A DNA stretch of 14,614 nt, from assembly GCA_038224615.1 (NCBI GenBank), contig JBBRFH010000059.1, positions 1-14,614 of the forward strand, given 5' to 3'. Under the pieces are notes generated by a model, which was not told where the DNA came from, searched no databases, and was given only the letters and a program-made list of their open reading frames with translations. Position numbers and translations under genes: made by a program. Below are positions 1-6,695 of this stretch, in pieces (the first letter of the stretch is position 1; each line of letters starts with the position of its first letter). Source of the stretch: JBBRFH01 sp038224615. GTDB taxonomy: Bacteria > Planctomycetota > Phycisphaerae > Tepidisphaerales > Tepidisphaeraceae.

Positions 1-940
1 CTTCGAGCAGAATATCCTGCGTGCGGACGCCGGCCTTTTGTGCCGGGGAATTCCGGTCGACGCTGTTGACCAGCACACCCTTGTTGATGTCGATGTCGTA
101 GTACGTCTCCAGGTCCTGCAGCGGCTTGAGGTCGATGCCGATGTCAGCCCGCTCGACGCGGCCCTTCTTTTGGCCGTCGGCGCTCTTGATGATGTCGGCG
201 GCGACTTCCTTGGCGGTGTCGATGGGGATCGCGAAGTTCAGCGCCTGTCCCTGGATGCCGCGGGTGTTGATGCCCACGATGAATCCGTCGAGATCGACGA
301 GCGGTCCGCCGGAGTTGCCCGGGGCGATCGGCGTGTCCATCTGGATCCAGTTACTGAACACCCCGGTTTCGTACTCGTCGATGTTCTGCCGCTCGGGGTA
401 GAAGGTGCGCTCGTTGTTGCTGACGATGCCGAGCGTCATGGTACGGGCAAGGCCAAAGGGCGTGCCGATCGCGATGACGTCCTGGCCGACCTTCAGGTTG
501 TGACTGACGCCAAGCTCGGCGTGCCTAAAGGAGATGCCGCGCTTCTGCACCTCGTTCATGTCGATCTGCACGATCGCCAGGTCGGTCCAGTGGTCATCGC
601 CGACCAGCCAGCCGGGGACGCGTTCTTTGTTGTAGAGCGTGACGTAGATCTCCGCAGCTCGTCCGGCGACGTGGAAGTTGGTGAGGATCTTGCCGCTGTC
701 ATCGATGATGACCCCCGAGCCGATCCCGCGTTTGAGGGTCCGCTTGCCCTGCTCGTACACCTCCGCCGCGACGTCAAGGCGAACAACGGCTGGGAAAATG
801 TCCTGCGTCACTGCGACGACGCGCTGCGGCGTGGCAGAGGGATACGGATCGGGTGCGACGGCGATTTTTTTCGACGATGCGCATCCCGTGAGGGCGGCCG
901 AGAGGAGGATCAGAGTGTTAAGCCGACGGATTGATGACAT
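1..940 (-). CDS. HtrA/DegP-type trypsin-like serine protease lipoprotein, partial (C-terminus beyond the window)
   Basis: My own minus-strand translation is open for 313 codons from the ATG at 940 to the left edge, so the 3' end is missing. The N-terminus is a lipoprotein signal: Arg5-Arg6, a hydrophobic stretch, then the lipobox LTGC with Cys20, so the protein should be a membrane-anchored lipoprotein facing the periplasm. The trypsin-like domain spans about residues 45-240 and carries the full triad: His90 in TNFHVA, Asp120 in TDLAI and Ser210 in GNSGGP. A PDZ domain begins near residue 250 and is cut by the window edge. HtrA proteases degrade or monitor misfolded envelope proteins. The start is supported by GAGGCG on the minus strand at 945-950. 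It lies inside the upstream PIN gene, overlapping it by 23 bp, so translation is probably coupled. Family is secure; substrate, and whether there are one or two PDZ domains, cannot be told. Confidence 0.93.
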   Translation of the reverse strand, partial: MSSIRRLNTLILLSAALTGCASSKKIAVAPDPYPSATPQRVVAVTQDIFPAVVRLDVAAEVYEQGKRTLKRGIGSGVIIDDSGKILTNFHVAGRAAEIYVTLYNKERVPGWLVGDDHWTDLAIVQIDMNEVQKRGISFRHAELGVSHNLKVGQDVIAIGTPFGLARTMTLGIVSNNERTFYPERQNIDEYETGVFSNWIQMDTPIAPGNSGGPLVDLDGFIVGINTRGIQGQALNFAIPIDTAKEVAADIIKSADGQKKGRVERADIGIDLKPLQDLETYYDIDINKGVLVNSVDRNSPAQKAGVRTQDILLE

Positions 941-1337
941 CAAACGCCTCGCGGTCGTGGATTCGGTAGATGTAGAAGTCGGAATCGAGAGTGAACACGC
1001 GGTTGATTCGATGGACTTCAGCGAGCGCGACAAGCGTAGCGTCTCCAAAATCCATGGGCCGATCCGCATAGCGCGACATCAACTGGTGCGTGCGGTCCAA
1101 ATCTGCGTCGCGAAGTTGAAGCACGCGAATGCTATGGCGTTCCAATAACTTCCAGACGAGCGACTGTTGGGGCCAACCCCCCGTTCGGGCCGTGAGATGG
1201 AACGCCTCCGTTAACACGGCAGGACTGGTATAAAACTGTTCTCCGTCGCGCTCGAAGATGCCCCGCAGCCGAACTGACAGAGCGAGTTCGCTGAAGTTGA
1301 CGACGGAGATGAGCGGACCCGCATCGACGAGAATCAC
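918..1337 (-). CDS. PIN-domain protein, probable VapC-like toxin ribonuclease
   Basis: This is a 139-residue PIN-domain protein, a normal length for VapC toxins, which cleave RNA using Mg2+ or Mn2+ held by conserved acidic residues. Those residues are visible: Asp5 in ILVDAGPL, Glu44 in the LTEAF segment, Asp96/Asp99 in MDFGDATLVALAE and Asp118/Asp120 in TLDSDF. The start is GTG at 1337-1335. It overlaps the TGA of the upstream antitoxin-like gene as GTGA, the usual coupling in toxin-antitoxin pairs, and GGGGGA lies about 10 nt upstream as a possible ribosome site. The 3' end overlaps the start of the HtrA-like gene by 23 bp. The PIN fold is well supported. Toxin activity and RNA target are inferred from family and arrangement. 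Confidence 0.87.
   Translation of the reverse strand: MILVDAGPLISVVNFSELALSVRLRGIFERDGEQFYTSPAVLTEAFHLTARTGGWPQQSLVWKLLERHSIRVLQLRDADLDRTHQLMSRYADRPMDFGDATLVALAEVHRINRVFTLDSDFYIYRIHDREAFDVINPSA
945..950 (-). promoter_or_regulatory. Ribosome binding site of the htrA-like gene, inside the PIN toxin gene
   Basis: The minus strand reads GAGGCG, with GAGG ending 6 nt before the ATG at 940. It lies within the last codons of the PIN toxin gene, so toxin translation runs over it. This fixes the htrA start and suggests translational coupling. Confidence 0.6.
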
Positions 1338-1669
1338 GTCTGGCGTTCCCCCGCTTGAGTCTGAGAATCACGGCGGGTTCGCCACTGGGCCAGTTGCTGG
1401 TTGTATTCCTCCAGTAAGGCGTCACCGAACGGATCGGGCTTTGTGCGTTGCGGGGTGGGTGGAGGATTGGCCGCGAGGCGATCGACTTCGTCCCAGATCT
1501 CCCGCAGCCCGCGGTGCCGCTCAGCGTTTTCCTCGTCAGTCAGTGGCCGTGGATCGTCTAGAACCGTGACAATCACGCGCTTTCCCCGCAAGGCGTCCGA
1601 GTGCGCGACGACCTGCTCCCATGTCCCCTCGATCCGGAGCGGCGGCTGGATGACGTCCGACAAGCTCAT
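1334..1669 (-). CDS. Small antitoxin-like protein paired with the PIN toxin
   Basis: A 111-residue, charged, mostly hydrophilic protein. The first 40 residues contain the pattern LRIEGTWEQVVAH...LRGKRVIVTVL, a short strand-helix-strand layout seen in small antitoxin-like proteins encoded next to PIN toxins. The middle (about 45-68) is acidic and helical. The C-terminal third, rich in Pro, Gln and Arg, would be the likely toxin-binding tail. I cannot assign it to a named antitoxin family, so the role rests mainly on position: first gene of the pair, stop codon overlapping the toxin's GTG start by 4 bp. The ATG at 1669 is preceded by the -10-like hexamer TATACT ending 7 nt upstream and no Shine-Dalgarno sequence, so the message may be leaderless. 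Confidence 0.68.
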   Translation of the reverse strand: MSLSDVIQPPLRIEGTWEQVVAHSDALRGKRVIVTVLDDPRPLTDEENAERHRGLREIWDEVDRLAANPPPTPQRTKPDPFGDALLEEYNQQLAQWRTRRDSQTQAGERQT

Positions 1670-1676
1670 GGTTTAG

Positions 1677-1682
1677 AGTATA
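1677..1682 (-). promoter_or_regulatory. -10 promoter element of the antitoxin-toxin-htrA operon
   Basis: The minus strand reads TATACT, followed by 7 nt and then the ATG at 1669. At normal -10 to start-site spacing, transcription would begin at or next to the A of the start codon. No convincing -35 box was found at 16-18 bp. Confidence 0.55.
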
Positions 1683-1759
1683 CCGGCCTCACCGCCCGGC
1701 GATAGCTGCCAAAATCGGGGATGAGCGGTGCATAAGTTGATCCTCATAAAACCCGCGCA

Positions 1760-1787
1760 TTGCGTTCGCGCGATCTGCCGCTACAGT
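1760..1787 (+). promoter_or_regulatory. Promoter of the rdgC-like gene
   Basis: TTGCGT (1760-1765) and TACAGT (1782-1787) are separated by 16 bp and fit a sigma70-type promoter. The ATG at 1799 lies 11 nt after the -10 box, so any 5' leader would be only a few nucleotides. No Shine-Dalgarno sequence precedes the ATG. The rest of 1670-1798 holds only this promoter and the divergent one for the antitoxin gene. Confidence 0.5.
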
Positions 1788-1798
1788 CGCCGCCCTTC

Positions 1799-2983
1799 AT
1801 GGGTTTTGATTCCGGTTCCATGTCGTTCCAGCGTTACGCCGTCGTCGGGCAATCCCCGAAGACGGCGGACGAAGCGCTGCTTGAAAAACTTGCTTCTCAC
1901 GCACTTAAGCCGACCGAGATCGGCATCCCCGAGGACGTGGAATGGGGATGGATGGGCCCGCGGCACATCTTTGATTCGCAGTTCGACTTCGAAAACTGCA
2001 TCTATAACGACTGCGTTCACTTCGCGATGCGCGTCGACACCAACAAGGTGCCCGGCGAGATCAAGCAGGCGTACCTGCAGATTGAAGAGTCGGCGGTGGC
2101 GGCAAACAACCCGTCGGGGTTCATCTCCAAGGCGCAGAAGCGGGGCGTGAAAGACTCGGTCAGCCGCAAGATGGACGACGAGCTGCGCTCCGGCCGCTAC
2201 CGTCGCAGCAAGCTGGTGCCGATCCTTTGGGACGTGCCTGCGGGCATCGTGTACGGGCCGGCGAGCATCAGCGTGCGTGAGAAGCTTTCCGAGCTGTTCT
2301 CCCGCACGTTTGAACTGGAACTGCAGCCGCTGTCGAGCGGAACCGTCGGCTTGCGTGAACTCGAAGGCCGCGGCAAGCGGCGCGAGTACGAGGATTTCGT
2401 CCCCACACGCTTCGCCAAGAGCCCCGAAGACCCCGACGCGACGGCGGAATACCCGTGGACCGCCAAAGGGGACGGCGCGAAGGATTTCCTCGGCAACGAG
2501 TTTCTCCTCTGGCTCTGGCACGAAGCCGCCCATCGCTCCGGCTCGATCCGCGCCGGCGGCAGCGAAGTGACGATCATGTTCGATCGTTCGCTGCAACTGG
2601 ACTGCGTCTTCAACCACACCGGCAAAGAAACCATCACCGCCGCCGGCCCGACAAAACTGCCGGAGGCAATCGACGGGCTGCGCACGGGTAAGGTGCCGCG
2701 CAAGGCGGGGCTGATCCTCGACTGCGCTGCCGGGCAGTTCAACCTGACGCTGACGGGCGAATCGCTTGCGATCGGCTCGTTGAAGCTGCCCGCCGTCGAG
2801 GAAGCGGATACGCCGCGCACCCTGTTTGAGGAGCGCATCACGCTCCTGCGCGACTTCAACAAGGCGGTCCACGACCTCTTCGACACTTTCCTGACTGCCC
2901 GCAGCAGCGGCTGGAACACACAGGTGAGTAACATCCAGAAATGGATCGCCAGCCATGTGAAGCCGCTCGCGCACGTGGCGTGA
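1799..2983 (+). CDS. RdgC-like recombination-associated protein, long form
   Basis: The protein has 394 residues from the ATG at 1799. Its layout follows the RdgC family (about 300 residues in E. coli), a DNA-binding protein that limits RecA action. Family-like segments are EWGWMGPRHIFD (48-59), RVDTNKVPGEIKQAYLQIEE (78-97), NPSGFISKAQKRGVKDSVSRKMDDEL (104-129), then RRSKLVPILWDVPAGIVYG, and FLLWLW (235-240). The extra length lies mostly in the N-terminal part and in 185-230. I chose ATG 1799 because MGFDSGSMSFQRYAVVG resembles starts I recall for longer relatives and because it fits the promoter; ATG 1820 (MSFQRY) is the alternative. There is no signal peptide or membrane segment, so it is cytoplasmic. 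The assignment is by pattern memory, not a search. rmuC follows in the same direction. Confidence 0.66.
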   Translation: MGFDSGSMSFQRYAVVGQSPKTADEALLEKLASHALKPTEIGIPEDVEWGWMGPRHIFDSQFDFENCIYNDCVHFAMRVDTNKVPGEIKQAYLQIEESAVAANNPSGFISKAQKRGVKDSVSRKMDDELRSGRYRRSKLVPILWDVPAGIVYGPASISVREKLSELFSRTFELELQPLSSGTVGLRELEGRGKRREYEDFVPTRFAKSPEDPDATAEYPWTAKGDGAKDFLGNEFLLWLWHEAAHRSGSIRAGGSEVTIMFDRSLQLDCVFNHTGKETITAAGPTKLPEAIDGLRTGKVPRKAGLILDCAAGQFNLTLTGESLAIGSLKLPAVEEADTPRTLFEERITLLRDFNKAVHDLFDTFLTARSSGWNTQVSNIQKWIASHVKPLAHVA

Positions 2984-2990
2984 AGATTTG

Positions 2991-3088
2991 AGCCGCAGAC
3001 GAACGCAGATCAATGTAGATAAAATTGTGGCGTGGGCATCCTGCCCACGCTTCGTTTCATCCGCGTTGAGCTGCGCCCATCTGCGGCT
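2991..3088. repeat. Composite palindromic element between rdgC-like gene and rmuC
   Basis: Outer arms 2991-3023 and 3056-3088 are inverted copies matching at 25 of 33 positions. Each arm begins AGCCGCAG and is built from three roughly 10-nt units of the type GCAGAtgAAC (left arm units at 2995-3004, 3005-3014 and 3015-3024). Nested inside is a perfect 9-bp hairpin, 3030-3038 with 3042-3050. The whole could form a cruciform or branched RNA hairpin. It resembles dispersed intergenic REP/MITE-like repeats. It fills most of the 156-bp gap between the two genes and holds no gene. Confidence 0.8.
3030..3057 (+). terminator. Possible intrinsic terminator after the rdgC-like gene
   Basis: The perfect hairpin GCGTGGGCA / TGCCCACGC with loop TCC is followed by TTCGTTT. 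The stem is strong but the T-tract is interrupted, so termination is plausible rather than certain. It lies 47 bp after the rdgC-like stop codon. Confidence 0.4.
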
Positions 3089-3126
3089 GAAGAGGCATTT
3101 GCTCGCGTCCTCCGCGGCTTCGCGGG

Positions 3127-3132
3127 TATAGT
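3127..3132 (+). promoter_or_regulatory. -10 promoter element of rmuC
   Basis: TATAGT ends 7 nt before the ATG at 3140, placing the expected transcription start at or next to the start codon. There is no Shine-Dalgarno sequence in the gap and no clear -35 box at standard spacing. Confidence 0.55.
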
Positions 3133-3139
3133 CCGCCGA

Positions 3140-4723
3140 ATGTATTTCGGTTGGATGATGTTCGGCGTATTTGTGGGTGCCGCCATTGGGGGCTTGATCG
3201 GTTGGCTGCTCACGGATCGGAAGCTCCGCGCTCGCCAATCGACGGCGCAGACCGAACTCGCCTTGGCACAGGAACGCGCTCGCGATGCCGCGGCGCAACT
3301 GACGACGCAAACACAGATGCTCGCCGAAGCCAGGCGGGATGTGTCGCTCCTGCAACAGGAACGGGCGGCCCTCGACGCGCAGCTCGCCGCTGAGCGGAAG
3401 TGCGTAGTCGATCAGAAACAGTTCGTGGTCGACGCACGCGGTCAACTCGATCAGGCAATCGCGCGCTATGAGTCGATCCGCCAGCAGCTTGTCGACCTCC
3501 AGCAACAGCACGCCACCGCGACCGCCCAACTTGACGCCGAGCGGAAGTCGCTCGATGAGACGCGGCAGCAGTTCGAGCAATCGAAATCGACGTTGCGCGC
3601 GGCGTTTGCCGACGTCTCCAGCGAGGCGCTGCGGGTGACCTCGGAGCAATTCCTCCAGACGGCCGAGCAGCGGTTCAAGACGCTGCAGACCGAAGCGAGC
3701 GGGTCGCTCGACGCGCGCAAGGTCGAGATCGCACAACTGCTGCAGCCAATGACGACGGTGCTGAACGATTACAAGGAGAAGCTCGATTCCATCGAGAAAG
3801 CCCGCGGTGAAGCCTACACCGGCATCAGCGAAAAACTCGCCGCCGTCGCGGCGACGCAGCAGAATCTCTCGCGCGAGACGACGCAACTCGTCACCGCGCT
3901 CCGCAAGCCGCAGGGCCGCGGACGGTGGGGCGAACTCACGCTGCGGCGGCTCTTTGAGATGGCCAGCCTCGTCGAGCACGCGACGTTCGAGGAGCAGGTC
4001 AGCAGCGACGACGGTAAGCTTCGTCCCGACTGCATTGTGAAGCTCCCCGAGGGCCGCCAGGTGGTCGTCGACAGCAAGTGCGTGCTCGAGGCGTTTCTCG
4101 ACGCGTCGGCTTGCGACGATGAGGCAACCCGCGCCCTGCACCTCGCCCGGCATGCCCGACAGGTCCGCGAACGCGTAAACGACTTGGCGTCGAAGGCGTA
4201 TTGGGACCAGTTTGGCGCCGGCACCGAGTTTGTCGTCCTCTTTCTCCCCGGCGAGGCGTTCCTGTACGCGGCGGTCGAGCAGGATCCGGACCTGATCGAG
4301 TACGCCCTGACGCAGCGCGTGATCGTTGCCTCGCCCACGACCTTGCTGGGGCTGCTTCGCGTGATCGAGCACGCGTGGCGGCAGAAACAGGTCGAGGCCA
4401 ACGCCGAGGCGATCCGGTCGGCCGGCGCGGAGTTGTACAAGCGCGTCGCAACGCTCGCCGAGCACTTCGCACGCATCGGGAAGAACCTCGCCCAGGCGAC
4501 GAGCGCGTACAACGAGGCGCTCGGCTCACTTGAAAGAAACGTCTTCTCGCAAGCCCGGCGGATGTCGGAACTTGGCGTCAGCAGTGCGAAGAAACTCGAC
4601 ACTCCGCCCGAGCTCGATCAGACGGTTCGTGATTTGAGCCCGCGCAGTTGGTCGGCTCTGCCCGAGCCAACGACCGGCGAGGCCGCTCTTGTCGAGCCTG
4701 CGGCGGTGCCGGCGCTGCCATGA
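3140..4723 (+). CDS. rmuC: RmuC-family DNA recombination protein (predicted nuclease-like)
   Basis: The protein has 527 residues, slightly longer than the usual 450-500. Order: one N-terminal membrane segment (about 5-24, FGVFVGAAIGGLIGWLL), a long Gln/Ala/Glu-rich coiled coil (about 28-220), then the RmuC domain. Domain signatures are GRGRWGELTLRRLFEMA (Trp263, Glu265) and RPDCIVKLPEGRQVVVDSK (Asp297, Asp311-Ser312-Lys313), which fits a PD-(D/E)xK nuclease-like site. E. coli RmuC limits inversion at short inverted repeats. The reading frame is open back to 3032, but that stretch is the palindromic element and reads as noncoding. ATG 3140 starts directly at the membrane segment and sits just after TATAGT. 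It converges on the DUF502 gene with a 61-bp gap in which I see no clear terminator. Confidence 0.92.
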   Translation: MYFGWMMFGVFVGAAIGGLIGWLLTDRKLRARQSTAQTELALAQERARDAAAQLTTQTQMLAEARRDVSLLQQERAALDAQLAAERKCVVDQKQFVVDARGQLDQAIARYESIRQQLVDLQQQHATATAQLDAERKSLDETRQQFEQSKSTLRAAFADVSSEALRVTSEQFLQTAEQRFKTLQTEASGSLDARKVEIAQLLQPMTTVLNDYKEKLDSIEKARGEAYTGISEKLAAVAATQQNLSRETTQLVTALRKPQGRGRWGELTLRRLFEMASLVEHATFEEQVSSDDGKLRPDCIVKLPEGRQVVVDSKCVLEAFLDASACDDEATRALHLARHARQVRERVNDLASKAYWDQFGAGTEFVVLFLPGEAFLYAAVEQDPDLIEYALTQRVIVASPTTLLGLLRVIEHAWRQKQVEANAEAIRSAGAELYKRVATLAEHFARIGKNLAQATSAYNEALGSLERNVFSQARRMSELGVSSAKKLDTPPELDQTVRDLSPRSWSALPEPTTGEAALVEPAAVPALP

Positions 4724-4784
4724 GCGGTACCTACGCCGACGAGCGCCGCCGAGGGTGCTGGAGACGCGAGGGGTTCGATGACAT

Positions 4785-5456
4785 TCAGCGGGTGATCGCG
4801 TCGCTCAAGGCCGCCGGCACCGATGCGGTGCTGGACGAATGATCGCCGAACGGGCCGGTCGGTGAACCAAGTGGTCCCGGCAGCGTGCAGAGATTCTCAG
4901 GAATGTAGTTGGCGCCGCTCAAGAGGATCTTGAACGCCTCGTCGGTGCTCAGCGGCGTCTCGGTGATGTCTTTCTGCTCGACGAAATAAATCCGCCCGGT
5001 GATCGGGTTGGGCACGTTCGGGATGAATACCGGCACGAGCGAGCTCTGCGGCGCGGGCAGCCCGCTGGTGAACCCAAGCAGCTTGTTCGGGCCGGCGCCG
5101 GCGGGGATCAGCACAACCTTCGCGTACATGCCCTCGCCGCCGTTGGGCGTGAAGCTGATCTGCTTCCAGGCGGCGTAAAGCTCCTTCAGCAGCGGGATGT
5201 GCGTCAGCAACTGATCGACCATCTTGATGATCCACTTGCCCAGTACGCTGCGCACGATCATCCCCAGGCCGTAGACGAAGACGAGGACGATCAGTGCACC
5301 GATGACCGGGATGTACCGGCCGAACAGGTAGACGGTGATCTGCTGTGTGTTGGTCTCGACGAAGTAGATGAGATACCCCGTCACCGCCAGCGGGATGACG
5401 GCGAAGAGTCCCGCGAGGAAGGTGTTGCGGGTGTGATGCTTGTCGAAGACTTTCAT
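4785..5456 (-). CDS. DUF502 family integral membrane protein
   Basis: A 223-residue protein with two membrane segments, about 13-33 (FLAGLFAVIPLAVTGYLIYFV) and 49-69 (YIPVIGALIVLVFVYGLGMIV). A soluble domain follows with segments typical of DUF502: HIPLLKELYAAWKQI (86-100), VPVFIPNVPNPITGRIYFV (141-159) and a Ser/Asp-rich end (STDEAFKILLSGA). The family is widespread but has no proven biochemical role. The last 30 residues are low-complexity Pro/Ser/Gly. It starts 24 bp after the stop of the secreted-protein gene and is probably the last gene of that operon. No good promoter or Shine-Dalgarno site precedes it, which also fits co-transcription. Confidence 0.85.
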   Translation of the reverse strand: MKVFDKHHTRNTFLAGLFAVIPLAVTGYLIYFVETNTQQITVYLFGRYIPVIGALIVLVFVYGLGMIVRSVLGKWIIKMVDQLLTHIPLLKELYAAWKQISFTPNGGEGMYAKVVLIPAGAGPNKLLGFTSGLPAPQSSLVPVFIPNVPNPITGRIYFVEQKDITETPLSTDEAFKILLSGANYIPENLCTLPGPLGSPTGPFGDHSSSTASVPAALSDAITR

Positions 5457-5480
5457 GCGCTTGGGTCGGGTTGTACCCGA

Positions 5481-6683
5481 TCAACCCGCCGGTTGCGTGG
5501 TTGGGGCGGGCGTTGTCGACAGGGGCGGGGGACGCAGCGCCTCGAGCCGCTCCTCGCGCTGGGCCGGCGCGAGCGTGGCGGGGAGGTCGATCGGCCTGCC
5601 CGTGACCTTCGACAGTTGCACCAATGCCGCGGCGGTGAGGCGTGGATCGACGTCGAGTTCGGCGGCGTCGACAAGGAAGTTGACGTCGGTCGACATCTGC
5701 TTCATCTGCTGTGCGGACAGCGCCTGCCACTGCTGCACCGCGTTCTCGGCCGACATGCGCGGGTCGGGACCGAGCTTGGACAGGTCCATCCGCGCGATCG
5801 TGGCCGCCGCCTCCGGGCCCATGCCGGTTAGCGACTGTTCCGCGTTTGCGCGCGTCTTGAAGTCGCCGGTGGCCATCTGCTTGAGCAGCCCGTCGATCTT
5901 CTCCTGCAGTTTCGGGTCAACCCCGACCGACCCGCCCAGCACCTGCCAGACCGCCTTCGGATCGGTCGAACGCACGAGGCCGGCGGCGCCCAGGTCACGC
6001 AGGATCGGCAGCAGGTACGCGCGCACCTCGCGCGGGTGCGTGAGGCGCAGTTGCTCGAAACTGGCGGCGGAGATGGTGCTGCTGGTATTGACGGCAGGCT
6101 TGCCCCCCTCGATCTCGTCGCCGACCTCGTTGTACTGGATCAGCAGGCGGATCGGGTTGCCGTCCTCGTCGGCGAACTGACGCGACTGGATCAGTGTCAC
6201 CGACAGCGTCCGCTCATCGCCCGGCCAGCCGATGTCGCGGTTGAGCTGCAGGTAGTCCGGGTGCGCCATCACCGTGGTGCGCACCACGACCGCGTCGCGC
6301 CAGGCGAGGTCGGTCTGGATGAAATTGAACAAGAGCGACCCCTCCGGGCCGACCAGCGCGCTGGCGGAGCCGGGCCAGTCGGTCAGCGTGAACCTGGACG
6401 CGCCTTCGGTGGGCGCGAGCTGCGGCTTCAAATGCAGGTGTCCGCCTTCGAAGTCGATCTTCAGCAGCTTGTCGGTCGACATGTCCGCGATGCGGGGCAT
6501 GTCGGCCTGTTCGTCCTTGGTCAGCCGGCGCCACTCGGCCCGCTCCGCGTCGAGGGTGAGGCGAGTGGTGGGAAGCGTTGCGGGCCGGGTCGACGCCGGG
6601 TGCTCGGCCGGTGCATCGGCCGGGTTTGACGGCAGCGTCTGGAAGAATAGGCACGACGTCAGGATGACGGTCGGGGCGATCAT
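5481..6683 (-). CDS. Hypothetical secreted protein with HEAT-like segments
   Basis: A 400-residue protein I do not recognise as a named family. The N-terminus is hydrophobic (MIAPTVILTSCLFFQTL) with a lipobox-like LTSC at 8-11. It lacks the basic residues of a normal signal peptide, so export is probable but the type is uncertain. Residues 20-40 are a Pro/Ala/Thr linker. The middle (about 45-235) is a mixed-strand region without a motif I know. The end carries two degenerate HEAT-like helical segments (about 264-318 and 335-382, with the pattern R..A...L..MG and DPRLTAAALVQL) and a Pro/Thr tail. The ATG at 6683 is preceded by TATGAT 6 nt upstream. It sits between a glycosyltransferase gene (12-bp gap) and the DUF502 gene (24-bp gap). 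No function is assigned. Confidence 0.78.
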   Translation of the reverse strand: MIAPTVILTSCLFFQTLPSNPADAPAEHPASTRPATLPTTRLTLDAERAEWRRLTKDEQADMPRIADMSTDKLLKIDFEGGHLHLKPQLAPTEGASRFTLTDWPGSASALVGPEGSLLFNFIQTDLAWRDAVVVRTTVMAHPDYLQLNRDIGWPGDERTLSVTLIQSRQFADEDGNPIRLLIQYNEVGDEIEGGKPAVNTSSTISAASFEQLRLTHPREVRAYLLPILRDLGAAGLVRSTDPKAVWQVLGGSVGVDPKLQEKIDGLLKQMATGDFKTRANAEQSLTGMGPEAAATIARMDLSKLGPDPRMSAENAVQQWQALSAQQMKQMSTDVNFLVDAAELDVDPRLTAAALVQLSKVTGRPIDLPATLAPAQREERLEALRPPPLSTTPAPTTQPAG

Positions 6684-6689
6684 TCCCCG

Positions 6690-6695
6690 ATCATA
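6690..6695 (-). promoter_or_regulatory. -10-like element before the secreted-protein gene
   Basis: The minus strand reads TATGAT, ending 6 nt before the ATG at 6683, within the octamer GATATGAT that recurs upstream of the cls-like gene. It lies beside the stop codon of the preceding gene and could be an internal promoter giving a leaderless message. The downstream CGGGGA could instead act as a very close ribosome site. Confidence 0.4.

Noticed and set aside
38..934. A 298-codon plus-strand open frame at the left edge
   Set aside because: It is antisense to the HtrA-like gene, which has an intact catalytic triad and lipobox. The translation is a low-complexity Asp/Val/Gly/Arg shadow.
3032..3139. 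An upstream GTG start that would extend RmuC by 36 residues
   Set aside because: The extension covers the palindromic repeat and lies before the -10 box. The family-typical membrane segment begins at the ATG at 3140.
1781..4465. An 894-codon open frame on the minus strand across the rdgC-like gene and rmuC
   Set aside because: It is antisense to two recognisable proteins, its translation is Arg/Leu/Gly/Asp-rich with no motif, and it spans the palindromic element. Long antisense frames are common in GC-rich DNA.
4720..4842. A 40-codon plus-strand frame whose ATG overlaps the rmuC stop
   Set aside because: ATGA coupling made it tempting, but there is no ribosome site, no recognisable protein, and nearly half of it is antisense to the end of the DUF502 gene.
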